Source of the DNA: Leptasterias polaris | Lineage: Eukaryota > Echinodermata > Asteroidea > Forcipulatida > Asteriidae | Length of the DNA stretch: 64,000 nucleotides | Direction of reading: 5' to 3' | Assembly: GCA_037783415.1 (NCBI GenBank) | Contig: JAZGTN010000170.1 | Location: forward strand, 2,709,501-2,773,500 | Shown here: one piece after another, positions 33,679 to 45,992 of the stretch | Numbering within the stretch: the first letter of the stretch is position 1 | Layout of the letters: every line of letters begins with the position of its first letter | Notes under the pieces: generated by a model | Told to the model about the DNA's origin: nothing | Database searches by the model: none | Seen by the model: the letters and a program-made list of their open reading frames with translations, nothing else | Translations under genes and position numbers: made by a program

Positions 33679-35819
33679 AATATAGGTTCAAGGCCTTTTG
33701 CTGTCTGTGGCAACAGTGTGATTGGGATCTGCCTTGCTTCCTCCCCTAAAGTGGTCAGGGCCCTAGTGGCTAGGCAGGGGAGACAGGGGAGGATATGCTG
33801 CTGGGTCAATTTGCCACAAAATAAGGGAACTAATCGTTGCTGCAGAAGAGGGGCGTAGTGTGCGCTATCTAAACCTCTCCAGCGCGTGAACGCCTGACAC
33901 TACCAGCAACGTAACTTTTTAATCTTTTTTTAAATATAATATAAGGTATGAGATTTTACTGTGACGCTTTTTTTGGTTATTTTATTTATTTATTTATTGT
34001 TTATTATTTTCATTTTTGTCATTTGTTGATGCAACTACGCAATAAAAGTTACATGAAATACTGCAAAAAACATTTTATTGAAGAAACAATTGCAAAAAAA
34101 GAAACCCAAAACACTGTATCAGAATAAGCCATTTGCGAGTTATATTTGAATAATGTCTGGTACAATGACTAGTTTAGTCACAAGTTACCGCTTAAATTTG
34201 AATTCCTCAGACTATCGAGACAGTTGCTATGTCACATGGTTCGGGGCAAGATTTTGTATAGCAACCTCCAGATGAGCAAACCCTGGTACCATTGTGTCAT
34301 ACACATCCATTCAGAATTGTGTATGGGTGTTCACCGTCTCTTACGTAACTAAGCAAAAGCTTGCCCCTAATCATGTGACATAGCAACTGTCTCGATAGTC
34401 TGAGGAATTCAAATTTAAGCGGTAACTTGTGACTAAACAAGTCATTGTACCAGACATTATTCAAATGTAACTCGCAAATGGCTTATTAGTTGCGATGATC
34501 GTAACCCTCTCTAGTATTTTAAAATAATTGGTGACTGTATGCATGTGACTGCGGTTTCATTGTTGGGGCTGGACTTGTACACATGCATATAGAGCCACGC
34601 AGTGCAGGGGAGACTTGATAAATTTAGGCTTTTAAAGTTGGCCCTATTTTACTTGGCAAGTGGACTCTGCTGGAGAAGTGCGCAAGTGGGAGTGCATTTA
34701 GTTGGGTGCTCAAGACAGGAAAGGAAATGCTGTGACTCGGTCGCCACACCATGATGGGAACTAGATATCAGCCGGTCAGTCCGTGAAACCGGACTCGCGG
34801 CGCTTTATAAGCATGACATGTCACCCCGTAATTTTTACATTGTTTACCCAAGCCGTATTTTTAATTTTTTTCATCTGTACGAAAAACACAAATCAGAATA
34901 ATGCAACATAATTTGTTGGTTTAATTGCCGCGTAGCATTTAATTTTCTTTTCCGTTGCAATTAATATATAATTTTTATTTATTAATTTTTTGGGTAGGGA
35001 AATTTTTCAAGATTGATGCCCGGACGTAGGGAAACCTTCACCGGCGTTGAGGTGTTTTCACTTGGAAGGAAACAAACTAGACGGGCCTTGGACTCCCCAC
35101 TAAATAAACTCCCATAGGAACCAATGCTAAAAATCGTGTAAGTCTCCGGACAACTATTAACTTCAGAATTCTTTTCAAGTTTTGGCAGGTCAGCCGTTTG
35201 GAATTTTTTCTAGCGACCCCAGAAAAAAAACCACCAGAAAATGAAATTTTCCCTAAACCGACTTGCTGCCAGTTTTCGTGAAGCACTTCTCCACTTCCCC
35301 GGTCAAATAGGGCCAACTTTAACGCCTAAATTGATCAAGTCTCCTCAAAAGTTGAAGCACAGAACCCCCAGGTTGTGATAGATTCTTATATTTACGCAAT
35401 CTATTAATAGCATGACCCCCAAAACGTTCTAATTCAAAATAATTATACCGTTTATTGGGTGTTTTTTTTATTTATTATTTTTTATTTTATTTATTTTTTT
35501 TTTTTGGGGGGGGGGTCTCAACTTTTAAGATTAATCTTTTTTGTTTTTTGTTTGCTTCATTTATTGAATTGTTTATTTCATTGATTTGCTTATATATTTC
35601 TTCTTCCTTTTTCATTTTGTTAATTTTTGAGTCTCCATTCAGTATAGATACATGTTGCCGTCTGTTGTTTTCTCCCAGTCTGGTTGGGTGCACTCGTATG
35701 GCTATACATTGTAAACTCACGGGTAAAAGTACCAACACCTTACTAGCGCAGTGGGATAAGGTGCTGGGACTGTCTCAACACTTGGACCACGCGATCCGGG
35801 TTCGAATGCCGTCTGCACT
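33679..35819 (-). repeat. Array unit R8 (2141 bp)
   Basis: Shares the R6 variants (34138, 34678). Private CAAGATTTTGTA near 34250 breaks the AAGCTT of the foldback arm. CTTTTTTGTTTTTTGTTTGC near 35535 matches R9 and U5. Confidence 0.95.
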
Positions 35820-37414
35820 AATATAGGTTCAAGGCCTTTTGCTGTCTGTGGCAACAGTGTGATTGGGATCTGCTTTGCTTCCTCCCCTAAAGTGGTCAGG
35901 GCCCTAGTGGCTAGGCAGGGGAGACAGGGGAGATTCTTACGTAACTAAGCAAAAGCTTGCCCCTAATCATGTGACATAGCAACTGTCTCGATAGTCTGAG
36001 GAATTCAAATTTAAGCGGTAACTTGTGACTAAACAAGTCATTGTACCAGACATTATTCAAATGTAACTCGCAAATGGCTTATTAGTTGCGATGATCGTAA
36101 CCCTCTCTAGTATTTTAAAATAATTGGTGACTGTATGCATGTGACTGCGGTTTCATTGTTGGGGCTGGACTTGTACACATGCATATAGAGCCACGCAGTG
36201 CAGGGGAGACTTGATAAATTTAGGCTTTTAAAGTTGGCCCTATTTTACTTGGCAAGTGGACTCTGCTGGAGAAGTGGGCAAGTGGGAGTGCATTTAGTTG
36301 GGTGCTCAAGACAGGAAAGGAAATGCTGTGACTCGGTCGCCACACCATGATGGGAACTAGATATCAGCCGGTCAGTCCGTGAAACCGGACTCGCGGCGCT
36401 TTATAAGCATGACATGTCACCCCGTAATTTTTACATTGTTTACCCAAGCCGTATTTTCATTTTTTTCATCTGTACGAAAAACACAAATCAGAATAATGCA
36501 ACATAATTTGTTGGTTTAATTGCCGCGTAGCATTTAATTTTCTTTTCCGTTGCAATTAATATATAATTTTTATTTATTAATTTTTTGGGTAGGGAAATTT
36601 TTCAAGATTGATGCCCGGACGTAGGGAAACCTTCACCGGCGTTGAGGTGTTTTCACTTGGAAGGAAACAAACTAGACGGGCCTTGGACTCCCCACTAAAT
36701 AAACTCCCATAGGAACCAATGCTAAAAATCGTGTAAGTCTCCGGACAACTATTAACTTCAGAATTCTTTTCAATTTTTGGCAGGTCAGCCGTTTGGAATT
36801 TTTTCTAGCGACCCCAGAAAAAAACACACCAGAAAATGAAATTTTCCCTAAACCGACTTGCTGCCAGTTTTCGTGAAGCACTTCTCCACTTCCCCGGTCA
36901 AATAGGGCCAACTTTAACGCCTAAATTGATCAAGTCTCCTCAAAAGTTGAAGCACAGAACCCCCAGGTTGTGATAGATTCTTATATTTACGCAATCTATT
37001 AATAGCATGACCCCCAAAACGTTCTAATTCAAAATAATTATACCGTTTATTGGGTGTGTTTTTTATTTATTATTTTTTATTTTATTTATTTATTTTTTTT
37101 GGGGGGGGGGTCTCAACTTTTAAGATTAATCTTTTTTGTTTTTTGTTTGCTTCATTTATTGAATTGTTTATTTCATTGATTTGCTTATATATTTCTTCTT
37201 CCTTTTTCATTTTGTTAATTTTTGAGTCTCCATTCAGTATAGATACATGTTGCCGTCTGTTGTTTTCTCCCAGTCTGGTTGGGTGCACTCGTATGGCTAT
37301 ACATTGTAAACTCACGGGTAAAAGTACCAACACCTTACTAGCGCAGTGGGATAAGGTGCTGGGACTGTCTCAACACTTGGACCACGCGATCCGGGTTCGA
37401 ATGCCGTCTGCACT
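35820..37414 (-). repeat. Array unit R9 with a 547-bp internal deletion (1595 bp)
   Basis: Sequence runs GACAGGGGAG (to 35932), then AT, then TCTTACGTAAC (from 35935). Compared with R10 this removes the equivalent of 37528-38074. Lost are most of the SINE body with its nested stem, the 59-codon frame, and one arm plus half the loop of the foldback. It shares GTATTTTCATTTTTTTCATC (36452) with U5. Confidence 0.96.
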
Positions 37415-39553
37415 AATATAGGTTCAAGGCCTTTTGCTGTCTGTGGCAACAGTGTGATTGGGATCTGCCTTGCTTCCTCCCCTAAAGTGGTCAGGGCCCT
37501 AGTGGCTAGGCAGGGGAGACAGGGGAGGATATGCTGCTGGGTCAATTTGCCACAAAATAAGGGAACTAATCGTTGCTGCAGAAGAGGGGCGTAGTGTGCG
37601 CTATCTAAACCTCTCCAGCGCGTGAACGCCTGACACTACCAGCAACGTAACTTTTTAATCTTTTTTTAAATATAATATAAGGTATGAGATTTTACTGTGA
37701 CGCTTTTTTTGGTTATTTTATTTATTTATTTATTGTTTATTATTTTCATTTTTGTCATTTGTTGATGCAACTACGCAATAAAAGTTACATGAAATACTGC
37801 AAAAAACATTTTATTGAAGAAACAATTGCAAAAAAAGAAACCCAAAACACTGTATCAGAATAAGCCATTTGCGAGTTAAATTTGAATAATGTCTGGTACA
37901 ATGACTAGTTTAGTCAAAAGTTACCGCTTAAATTTGAATTCCTCAGACTATCGAGACAGTTGCTATGTCACATGGTTCGGGGCAAGCTTTTGTATAGCAA
38001 CCTCCAGATGAGCAAACCCTGGTACCATTGTGTCATACACATCCATTCAGAATTGTGTATGGGTGTTCACCGTCTCTTACGTAACTAAGCAAAAGCTTGC
38101 CCCTAATCATGTGACATAGCAACTGTCTCGATAGTCTGAGGAATTCAAATTTAAGCGGTAACTTGTGACTAAACAAGTCATTGTACCAGACATTATTCAA
38201 ATGTAACTCGCAAATGGCTTATTAGTTGCGATGATCGTAACCCTCTCTAGTATTTTAAAATAATTGGTGACTGTATGCATGTGACTGCGGTTTCATTGTT
38301 GGGGCTGGACTTGTACACATGCATATAGAGCCACGCAGTGCAGGGGAGACTTGATAAATTTAGGCTTTTAAAGTTGGCCCTATTTTACTTGGCAAGTGGA
38401 CTCTGCTGGAGAAGTGGGCAAGTGGGAGTGCATTTAGTTGGGTGCTCAAGACAGGAAAGGAAATGCTGTGACTCGGTCGCCACACCATGATGGGAACTAG
38501 ATATCAGCCGGTCAGTCCGTGAAACCGGACTCGCGGCGCTTTATAAGCATGACATGTCACCCCGTAATTTTTACATTGTTTACCCAAGCCGTATTTTTTA
38601 TTTTTTTCATCTGTACGAAAAACACAAATCAGAATAATGCAACATAATTTGTTGGTTTAATTGCCGCGTAGCATTTAATTTTCTTTTCCGTTGCAATTAA
38701 TATATAATTTTTATTTATTAATTTTTGGGGTAGGGAAATTTTTCAAGATTGATGCCCGGACGTAGGGAAACCTTCACCGGCGTTGAGGTGTTTTCACTTG
38801 GAAGGAAACAAACTAGACGGGCCTTGGACTCCCCACTAAATAAACTCCCATAGGAACCAATGCTAAAAATCGTGTAAGTCTCCGGACAACTATTAACTTC
38901 AGAATTCTTTTCAATTTTTGGCAGGTCAGCCGTTTGGAATTTTTTCTAGCGACCCCAGAAAAAAACACACCAGAAAATGAAATTTTCCCTAAACCGACTT
39001 GCTGCCAGTTTTCGTGAAGCACTTCTCCACTTCCCCGGTCAAATAGGGCCAACTTTAACGCCTAAATTGATCAAGTCTCCTCAAAAGTTGAAGCACAGAA
39101 CCCCCAGGTTGTGATAGATTCTTATATTTACGCAATCTATTAATAGCATGACCCCCAAAACGTTCTAATTCAAAATAATTATACCGTTTATTGGGTGTTT
39201 TTTTTATTTATTATTTTTTTTTTTATTTATTTTTTTTGGGGGGGGGGGGTCTCAACTTTTAAGATTAATCTTTTTTGTTTTTGGTTTGCTTCATTTATTG
39301 AATTGTTTATTTCATTGATTTGCTTATATATTTCTTCTTCCTTTTTCATTTTGTAAATTTTTGAGTCTCCATTCAGTATAGATACATGTTGCCGTCTGTT
39401 GTTTTCTCCCAGTCTGGTTGGGTGCACTCGTATGGCTATACATTGTAAACTCACGGGTAAAAGTACCAACACCTTACTAGCGCAGTGGGATAAGGTGCTG
39501 GGACTGTCTCAACACTTGGACCACGCGATCCGGGTTCGAATGCCGTCTGCACT
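37415..39553 (-). repeat. Array unit R10 (2139 bp)
   Basis: Full-length neighbour of the deleted unit. TTTTTGGGGTAGGG near 38721 is shared with R5 and R7. TTTTGTAAATTTTTG (39350) is shared with R11. Confidence 0.95.
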
Positions 39554-41707
39554 AATATAGGTTCAAGGCCTTTTGCTGTCTGTGGCAACAGTGTGATTGG
39601 GATCTGCCTTGCTTCCTCCCCTAAAGTGGTCAGGGCCCTAGTGGCTAGGCAGGGGAGACAGGGGAGGATATGCTGCTGGGTCAATTTGCCACAAAATAAG
39701 GGAACTAATCGTTGCTGCAGAAGAGGGGCGTAGTGTGCGCTATCTAAACCTCTCCAGCGCGTGAACGCCTGACACTACCAGCAACGTAACTTTTTAATCT
39801 TTTTTTAAATATAATATAGGCCCCTAAGGTATGAGATTTTACTGTGACGCTTTTTTTGGTTATTTTATTTATTTATTTATTGTTTATTATTTTCATTTTT
39901 GTCATTTGTTGATGCAACTACGCAATAAAAGTTACATGAAATACTGCAAAAAACATTTTATTGAAGAAACAATTGCAAAAAAAGAAACCCAAAACACTGT
40001 ATCAGAATAAGCCATTTGCGAGTTAAATTTGAATAATGTCTGGTACAATGACTAGTTTAGTCACAAGTTACCGCTTAAATTTGAATTCCTCAGACTATCG
40101 AGACAGTTGCTATGTCACATGGTTCGGGGCAAGCTTTTGTATAGCAACCTCCAGATGAGCAAACCCTGGTACCATTGTGTCATACACATCCATTCAGAAT
40201 TGTGTATGGGTGTTCACCGTCTCTTACGTAACTAAGCAAAAGCTTGCCCCTAATCATGTGACATAGCAACTGTCTCGATAGTCTGAGGAATTCAAATTTA
40301 AGCGGTAACTTGTGACTAAACAAGTCATTGTACCAGACATTATTCAAATGTAACTCGCAAATGGCTTATTAGTTGCGATGATCGTAACCCTCTCTAGTAT
40401 TTTAAAATAATTGGTGACTGTATGCATGTGACTGCGGTTTCATTGTTGGGGCTGGACTTGTACACATGCATATAGAGCCACGCAGTGCAGGGGAGACTTG
40501 ATAAATTTAGGCTTTTAAAGTTGGCCCTATTTTACTTGGCAAGTGGACTCTGCTGGAGAAGTGGGCAAGTGGGAGTGCATTTAGTTGGGTGCTCAAGACA
40601 GGAAAGGAAATGCTGTGACTCGGTCGCCACACCATGATGGGAACTAGATATCAGCCGGTCAGTCCGTGAAACCGGACTCGCGGCGCTTTATAAGCATGAC
40701 ATGTCACCCCGTAATTTTTACATTGTTTACCCAAGCCGTATTTTTTATTTTTTTCATCTGTACGAAAAACACAAATCAGAATAATGCAACATAATTTGTT
40801 GGTTTAATTGCCGCGTAGCATTTAATTTTCTTTTCCGTTGCAATTAATATATAATTTTTATTTATTAATTTTTTGGGTAGGGAAATTTTTCAAGATTGAT
40901 GCCCGGACGTAGGGAAACCTTCACCGGCGTTGAGGTGTTTTCACTTGGAAGGAAACAAACTAGACGGGCCTTGGACTCCCCACTAAATAAACTCCCATAG
41001 GAACCAATGCTAAAAATCGTGTAAGTCTCCGGACAACTATTAACTTCAGAATTCTTTTCAATTTTTGGCAGGTCAGCCGTTTGGAATTTTTTCTAGCGAC
41101 CCCAGAAAAAAACACACCAGAAAATGAAATTTTCCCTAAACCGACTTGCTGCCAGTTTTCGTGAAGCACTTCTCCACTTCCCCGGTCAAATAGGGCCAAC
41201 TTTAACGCCTAAATTGATCAAGTCTCCTCAAAAGTTGAAGCACAGAACCCCCAGGTTGTGATAGATTCTTATATTTACGCAATCTATTAATAGCATGACC
41301 CCCAAAACGTTCTAATTCAAAATAATTATACCGTTTATTGGGTGTTTTTTTTATTTATTATTTTTTATTTTATTTATTTATTATTTTTTTTTGGGGGGGG
41401 GGGTCTCAACTTTTAAGATTAATCTTTTTTGTTTTTGGTTTGCTTCATTTATTGAATTGTTTATTTCATTGATTTGCTTATATATTTCTTCTTCCTTTTT
41501 CATTTTGTAAATTTTTGAGTCTCCATTCAGTATAGATACATGTTGCCGTCTGTTGTTTTCTCCCAGTCTGGTTGGGTGCACTCGTATGGCTATACATTGT
41601 AAACTCACGGGTAAAAGTACCAACACCTTACTAGCGCAGTGGGATAAGGTGCTGGGACTGTCTCAACACTTGGACCACGCGATCCGGGTTCGAATGCCGT
41701 CTGCACT
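39554..41707 (-). repeat. Array unit R11 (2154 bp)
   Basis: Longest normal unit. A small insertion (ATATAGGCCCCTAAGGTATG) lies at 39815-39830, just before the 59-codon frame. TTTTGTAAATTTTTG near 41505 is shared with R10. Confidence 0.95.
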
Positions 41708-43848
41708 AATATAGGTTCAAGGCCTTTTGCTGTCTGTGGCAACAGTGTGATTGGGATCTGCCTTGCTTCCTCCCCTAAAGTGGTCAGGGCCCTAGTGGCT
41801 AGGCAGGGGAGACAGGGGAGGATATGCTGCTGGGTCAATTTGCCACAAAATAAGGGAACTAATCGTTGCTGCAGAAGAGGGGCGTAGTGTGCGCTATCTA
41901 AACCTCTCCAGCGCGTGAACGCCTGACACTACCAGCAACGTAACTTTTTAATCTTTTTTTAAATATAATATAAGGTATGAGATTTTACTGTGACGCTTTT
42001 TTTGGTTATTTTATTTATTTATTTATTGTTTATTATTTTCATTTTTGTCATTTGTTGATGCAACTACGCAATAAAAGTTACATGAAATACTGCAAAAAAC
42101 ATTTTATTGAAGAAACAATTGCAAAAAAAGAAACCCAAAACACTGTATCAGAATAAGCCATTTGCGAGTTAAATTTGAATAATGTCTGGTACAATGACTA
42201 GTTTAGTCACAAGTTACCGCTTAAATTTGAATTCCTCAGACTATCGAGACAGTTGCTATGTCACATGGTTCGGGGCAAGCTTTTGTATAGCAACCTCCAG
42301 ATGAGCAAACCCTGGTACCATTGTGTCATACACATCCATTCAGAATTGTGTATGGGTGTTCACCGTCTCTTACGTAACTAAGCAAAAGCTTGCCCCTAAT
42401 CATGTGACATAGCAACTGTCTCGATAGTCTGAGGAATTCAAATTTAAGCGGTAACTTGTGACTAAACAAGTCATTGTACCAGACATTATTCAAATGTAAC
42501 TCGCAAATGGCTTATTAGTTGCGATGATCGTAACCCTCTCTAGTATTTTAAAATAATTGGTGACTGTATGCATGTGACTGCGGTTTCATTGTTGGGGCTG
42601 GACTTGTACACATGCATATAGAGCCACGCAGTGCAGGGGAGACTTGATAAATTTAGGCTTTTAAAGTTGGCCCTATTTTACTTGGCAAGTGGACTCTGCT
42701 GGAGAAGTGGGCAAGTGGGAGTGCATTTAGTTGGGTGCTCAAGACAGGAAAGGAAATGCTGTGACTCGGTCGCCACACCATGATGGGAACTAGATATCAG
42801 CCGGTCAGTCCGTGAAACCGGACTCGCGGCGCTTTATAAGCATGACATGTCACCCCGTAATTTTTACATTGTTTACCCAAGCCGTATTTTTTATTTTTTT
42901 CATCTGTACGAAAAACACAAATCAGAATAATGCAACATAATTTGTTGGTTTAATTGCCGCGTAGCATTTAATTTTCTTTTCCGTTGCAATTAATATATAA
43001 TTTTTATTTATTAATTTTTTGGGTAGGGAAATTTTTCAAGATTGATGCCCGGACGTAGGGAAACCTTCACCGGCGTTGAGGTGTTTTCACTTGGAAGGAA
43101 ACAAACTAGACGGGCCTTGGACTCCCCACTAAATAAACTCCCATAGGAACCAATGCTAAAAATCGTGTAAGTCTCCGGACAACTATTAACTTCAGAATTC
43201 TTTTCAATTTTTGGCAGGTCAGCCGTTTGGAATTTTTTCTAGCGACCCCAGAAAAAAACACACCAGAAAATGAAATTTTCCCTAAACCGACTTGCTGCCA
43301 GTTTTCGTGAAGCACTTCTCCACTTCCCCGGTCAAATAGGGCCAACTTTAACGCCTAAATTGATCAAGTCTCCTCAAAAGTTGAAGCACAGAACCCCCAG
43401 GTTGTGATAGATTCTTATATTTACGCAATCTATTAATAGCATGACCCCCAAAACGTTCTAATTCAAAATAATTATACCGTTTATTGGGTGTTTTTTTTAT
43501 TTATTATTTTTTATTTTATTATTTTTTTTTGGGGGGGGGGGGGGTCTCAACTTTTAAGATTAATCTTTTTTGTTTTTGGTTTGCTTCATTTATTGAATTG
43601 TTTATTTCATTGATTTGCTTATATATTTCTTCTTCCTTTTTCATTTTGTTAATTTTTGAGTCTCCATTCAGTATAGATACATGTTGCCGTCTGTTGTTTT
43701 CTCCCAGTCTGGTTGGGTGCACTCGTATGGCTATACATTGTAAACTCACGGGTAAAAGTACCAACACCTTACTAGCGCAGTGGGATAAGGTGCTGGGACT
43801 GTCTCAACACTTGGACCACGCGATCCGGGTTCGAATGCCGTCTGCACT
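41708..43848 (-). repeat. Array unit R12 (2141 bp)
   Basis: G tract of 14 (43531-43544), among the longest in the window. Confidence 0.95.
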
Positions 43849-45992
43849 AATATAGGTTCAAGGCCTTTTGCTGTCTGTGGCAACAGTGTGATTGGGATCT
43901 GCCTTGCTTCCTCCCCTAAAGTGCTCAGGGCCCTAGTGGCTAGGCAGGGGAGACAGGGGAGGATATGCTGCTGGGTCAATTTGCCACAAAATAAGGGAAC
44001 TAATCGTTGCTGCAGAAGAGGGGCGTAGTGTGCGCTATCTAAACCTCTCCAGCGCGTGAACGCCTGACACTACCAGCAACGTAACTTTTTAATCTTTTTT
44101 TAAATATAATATAAGGTATGAGATTTTACTGTGACGCTTTTTTTGGTTATTTTATTTATTTATTTATTGTTTATTATTTACATTTTTGTCATTTGTTGAT
44201 GCAACTACGCAATAAAAGTTACATGAAATACTGCAAAAAACATTTTATTGAAGAAACAATTGCAAAAAAAGAAACCCAAAACACTGTATCAGAATAAGCC
44301 ATTTGCGAGTTAAATTTGAATAATGTCTGGTACAATGACTAGTTTAGTCACAAGTTACCGCTTAAATTTGAATTCCTCAGACTATCGAGACAGTTGCTAT
44401 GTCACATGGTTCGGGGCAAGCTTTTGTATAGCAACCTCCAGATGAGCAAACCCTGGTACCATTGTGTCATACACATCCATTCAGAATTGTGTATGGGTGT
44501 TCACCGTCTCTTACGTAACTAAGCAAAAGCTTGCCCCTAATCATGTGACATAGCAACTGTCTCGATAGTCTGAGGAATTCAAATTTAAGCGGTAACTTGT
44601 GACTAAACAAGTCATTGTACCAGACATTATTCAAATGTAACTCGCAAATGGCTTATTAGTTGCGATGATCGTAACCCTCTCTAGTATTTTAAAATAATTG
44701 GTGACTGTATGCATGTGACTGCGGTTTCATTGTTGGGGCTGGACTTGTACACATGCATATAGAGCCACGCAGTGCAGGGGAGACTTGATAAATTTAGGCT
44801 TTTAAAGTTGGCCCTATTTTACTTGGCAAGTGGACTCTGCTGGAGAAGTGGGCAAGTGGGAGTGCATTTAGTTGGGTGCTCAAGACAGGAAAGGAAATGC
44901 TGTGACTCGGTCGCCACACCATGATGGGAACTAGATATCAGCCGGTCAGTCCGTGAAACCGGACTCGCGGCGCTTTATAAGCATGACATGTCACCCCGTA
45001 ATTTTTACATTGTTTACCCAAGCCGTATTTTTTATTTTTTTCATCTGTACGAAAAACACAAATCAGAATAATGCAACATAATTTGTTGGTTTAATTGCCG
45101 CGTAGCATTTAATTTTCTTTTCCGTTGCAATTAATATATAATTTTTATTTATTAATTTTTTGGGTAGGGAAATTTTTCAAGATTGATGCCCGGACGTAGG
45201 GAAACCTTCACCGGCGTTGAGGTGTTTTCACTTGGAAGGAAACAAACTAGACGGGCCTTGGACTCCCCACTAAATAAACTCCCATAGGAACCAATGCTAA
45301 AAATCGTGTAAGTCTCCGGACAACTATTAACTTCAGAATTCTTTTCAATTTTTGGCAGGTCAGCCGTTTGGAATTTTTTCTAGCGACCCCAGAAAAAAAC
45401 ACACCAGAAAATGAAATTTTCCCTAAACCGACTTGCTGCCAGTTTTCGTGAAGCACTTCTCCACTTCCCCGGTCAAATAGGGCCAACTTTGACGCCTAAA
45501 TTGATCAAGTCTCCTCAAAAGTTGAAGCACAGAACCCCCAGGTTGTGATAGATTCTTATATTTACGCAATCTATTAATAGCATGACCCCCAAAACGTTCT
45601 AATTCAAAATAATTATACCGTTTATTGGGTGTTTTTTTTATTTATTATTTTTTATTTTATTTATTTTTTATTTTTTTTTGGGGGGGGGTCTCAACTTTTA
45701 AGATTAATCTTTTTTGTTTTTGGTTTGCTTCATTTATTGAATTGTTTATTTCATTGATTTGCTTATATATTTCTTCTTCCTTTTTCATTTTGTTAATTTT
45801 TGAGTCTCCATTCAGTATAGATACATGTTGCCGTCTGTTGTTTTCTCCCAGTCTGGTTGGGTGCACTCGTATGGCTATACATTGTAAACTCACGGGTAAA
45901 AGTACCAACACCTTACTAGCGCAGTGGGATAAGGTGCTGGGACTGTCTCAACACTTGGACCACGCGATCCGGGTTCGAATGCCGTCTGCACT
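43849..45992 (-). repeat. Array unit R13 (2144 bp)
   Basis: CAACTTTGACGCC at about 45491 is shared with R15. Private GTGCTCAGGG near 43921. Confidence 0.95.

Larger units (their letters stand above)
28544..34700 (-). repeat. Two-unit higher-order duplication I (R5-R6 and R7-R8)
   Basis: Seven rare variants at 28544-30383 recur in the same order at 32840-34679, a constant shift of about 4295 bp (two monomers). The sharing implies tandem duplication of a two-unit block. Later differences include a 6-bp insertion in R7 and CAAGATTTTG in R8. Confidence 0.85.
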
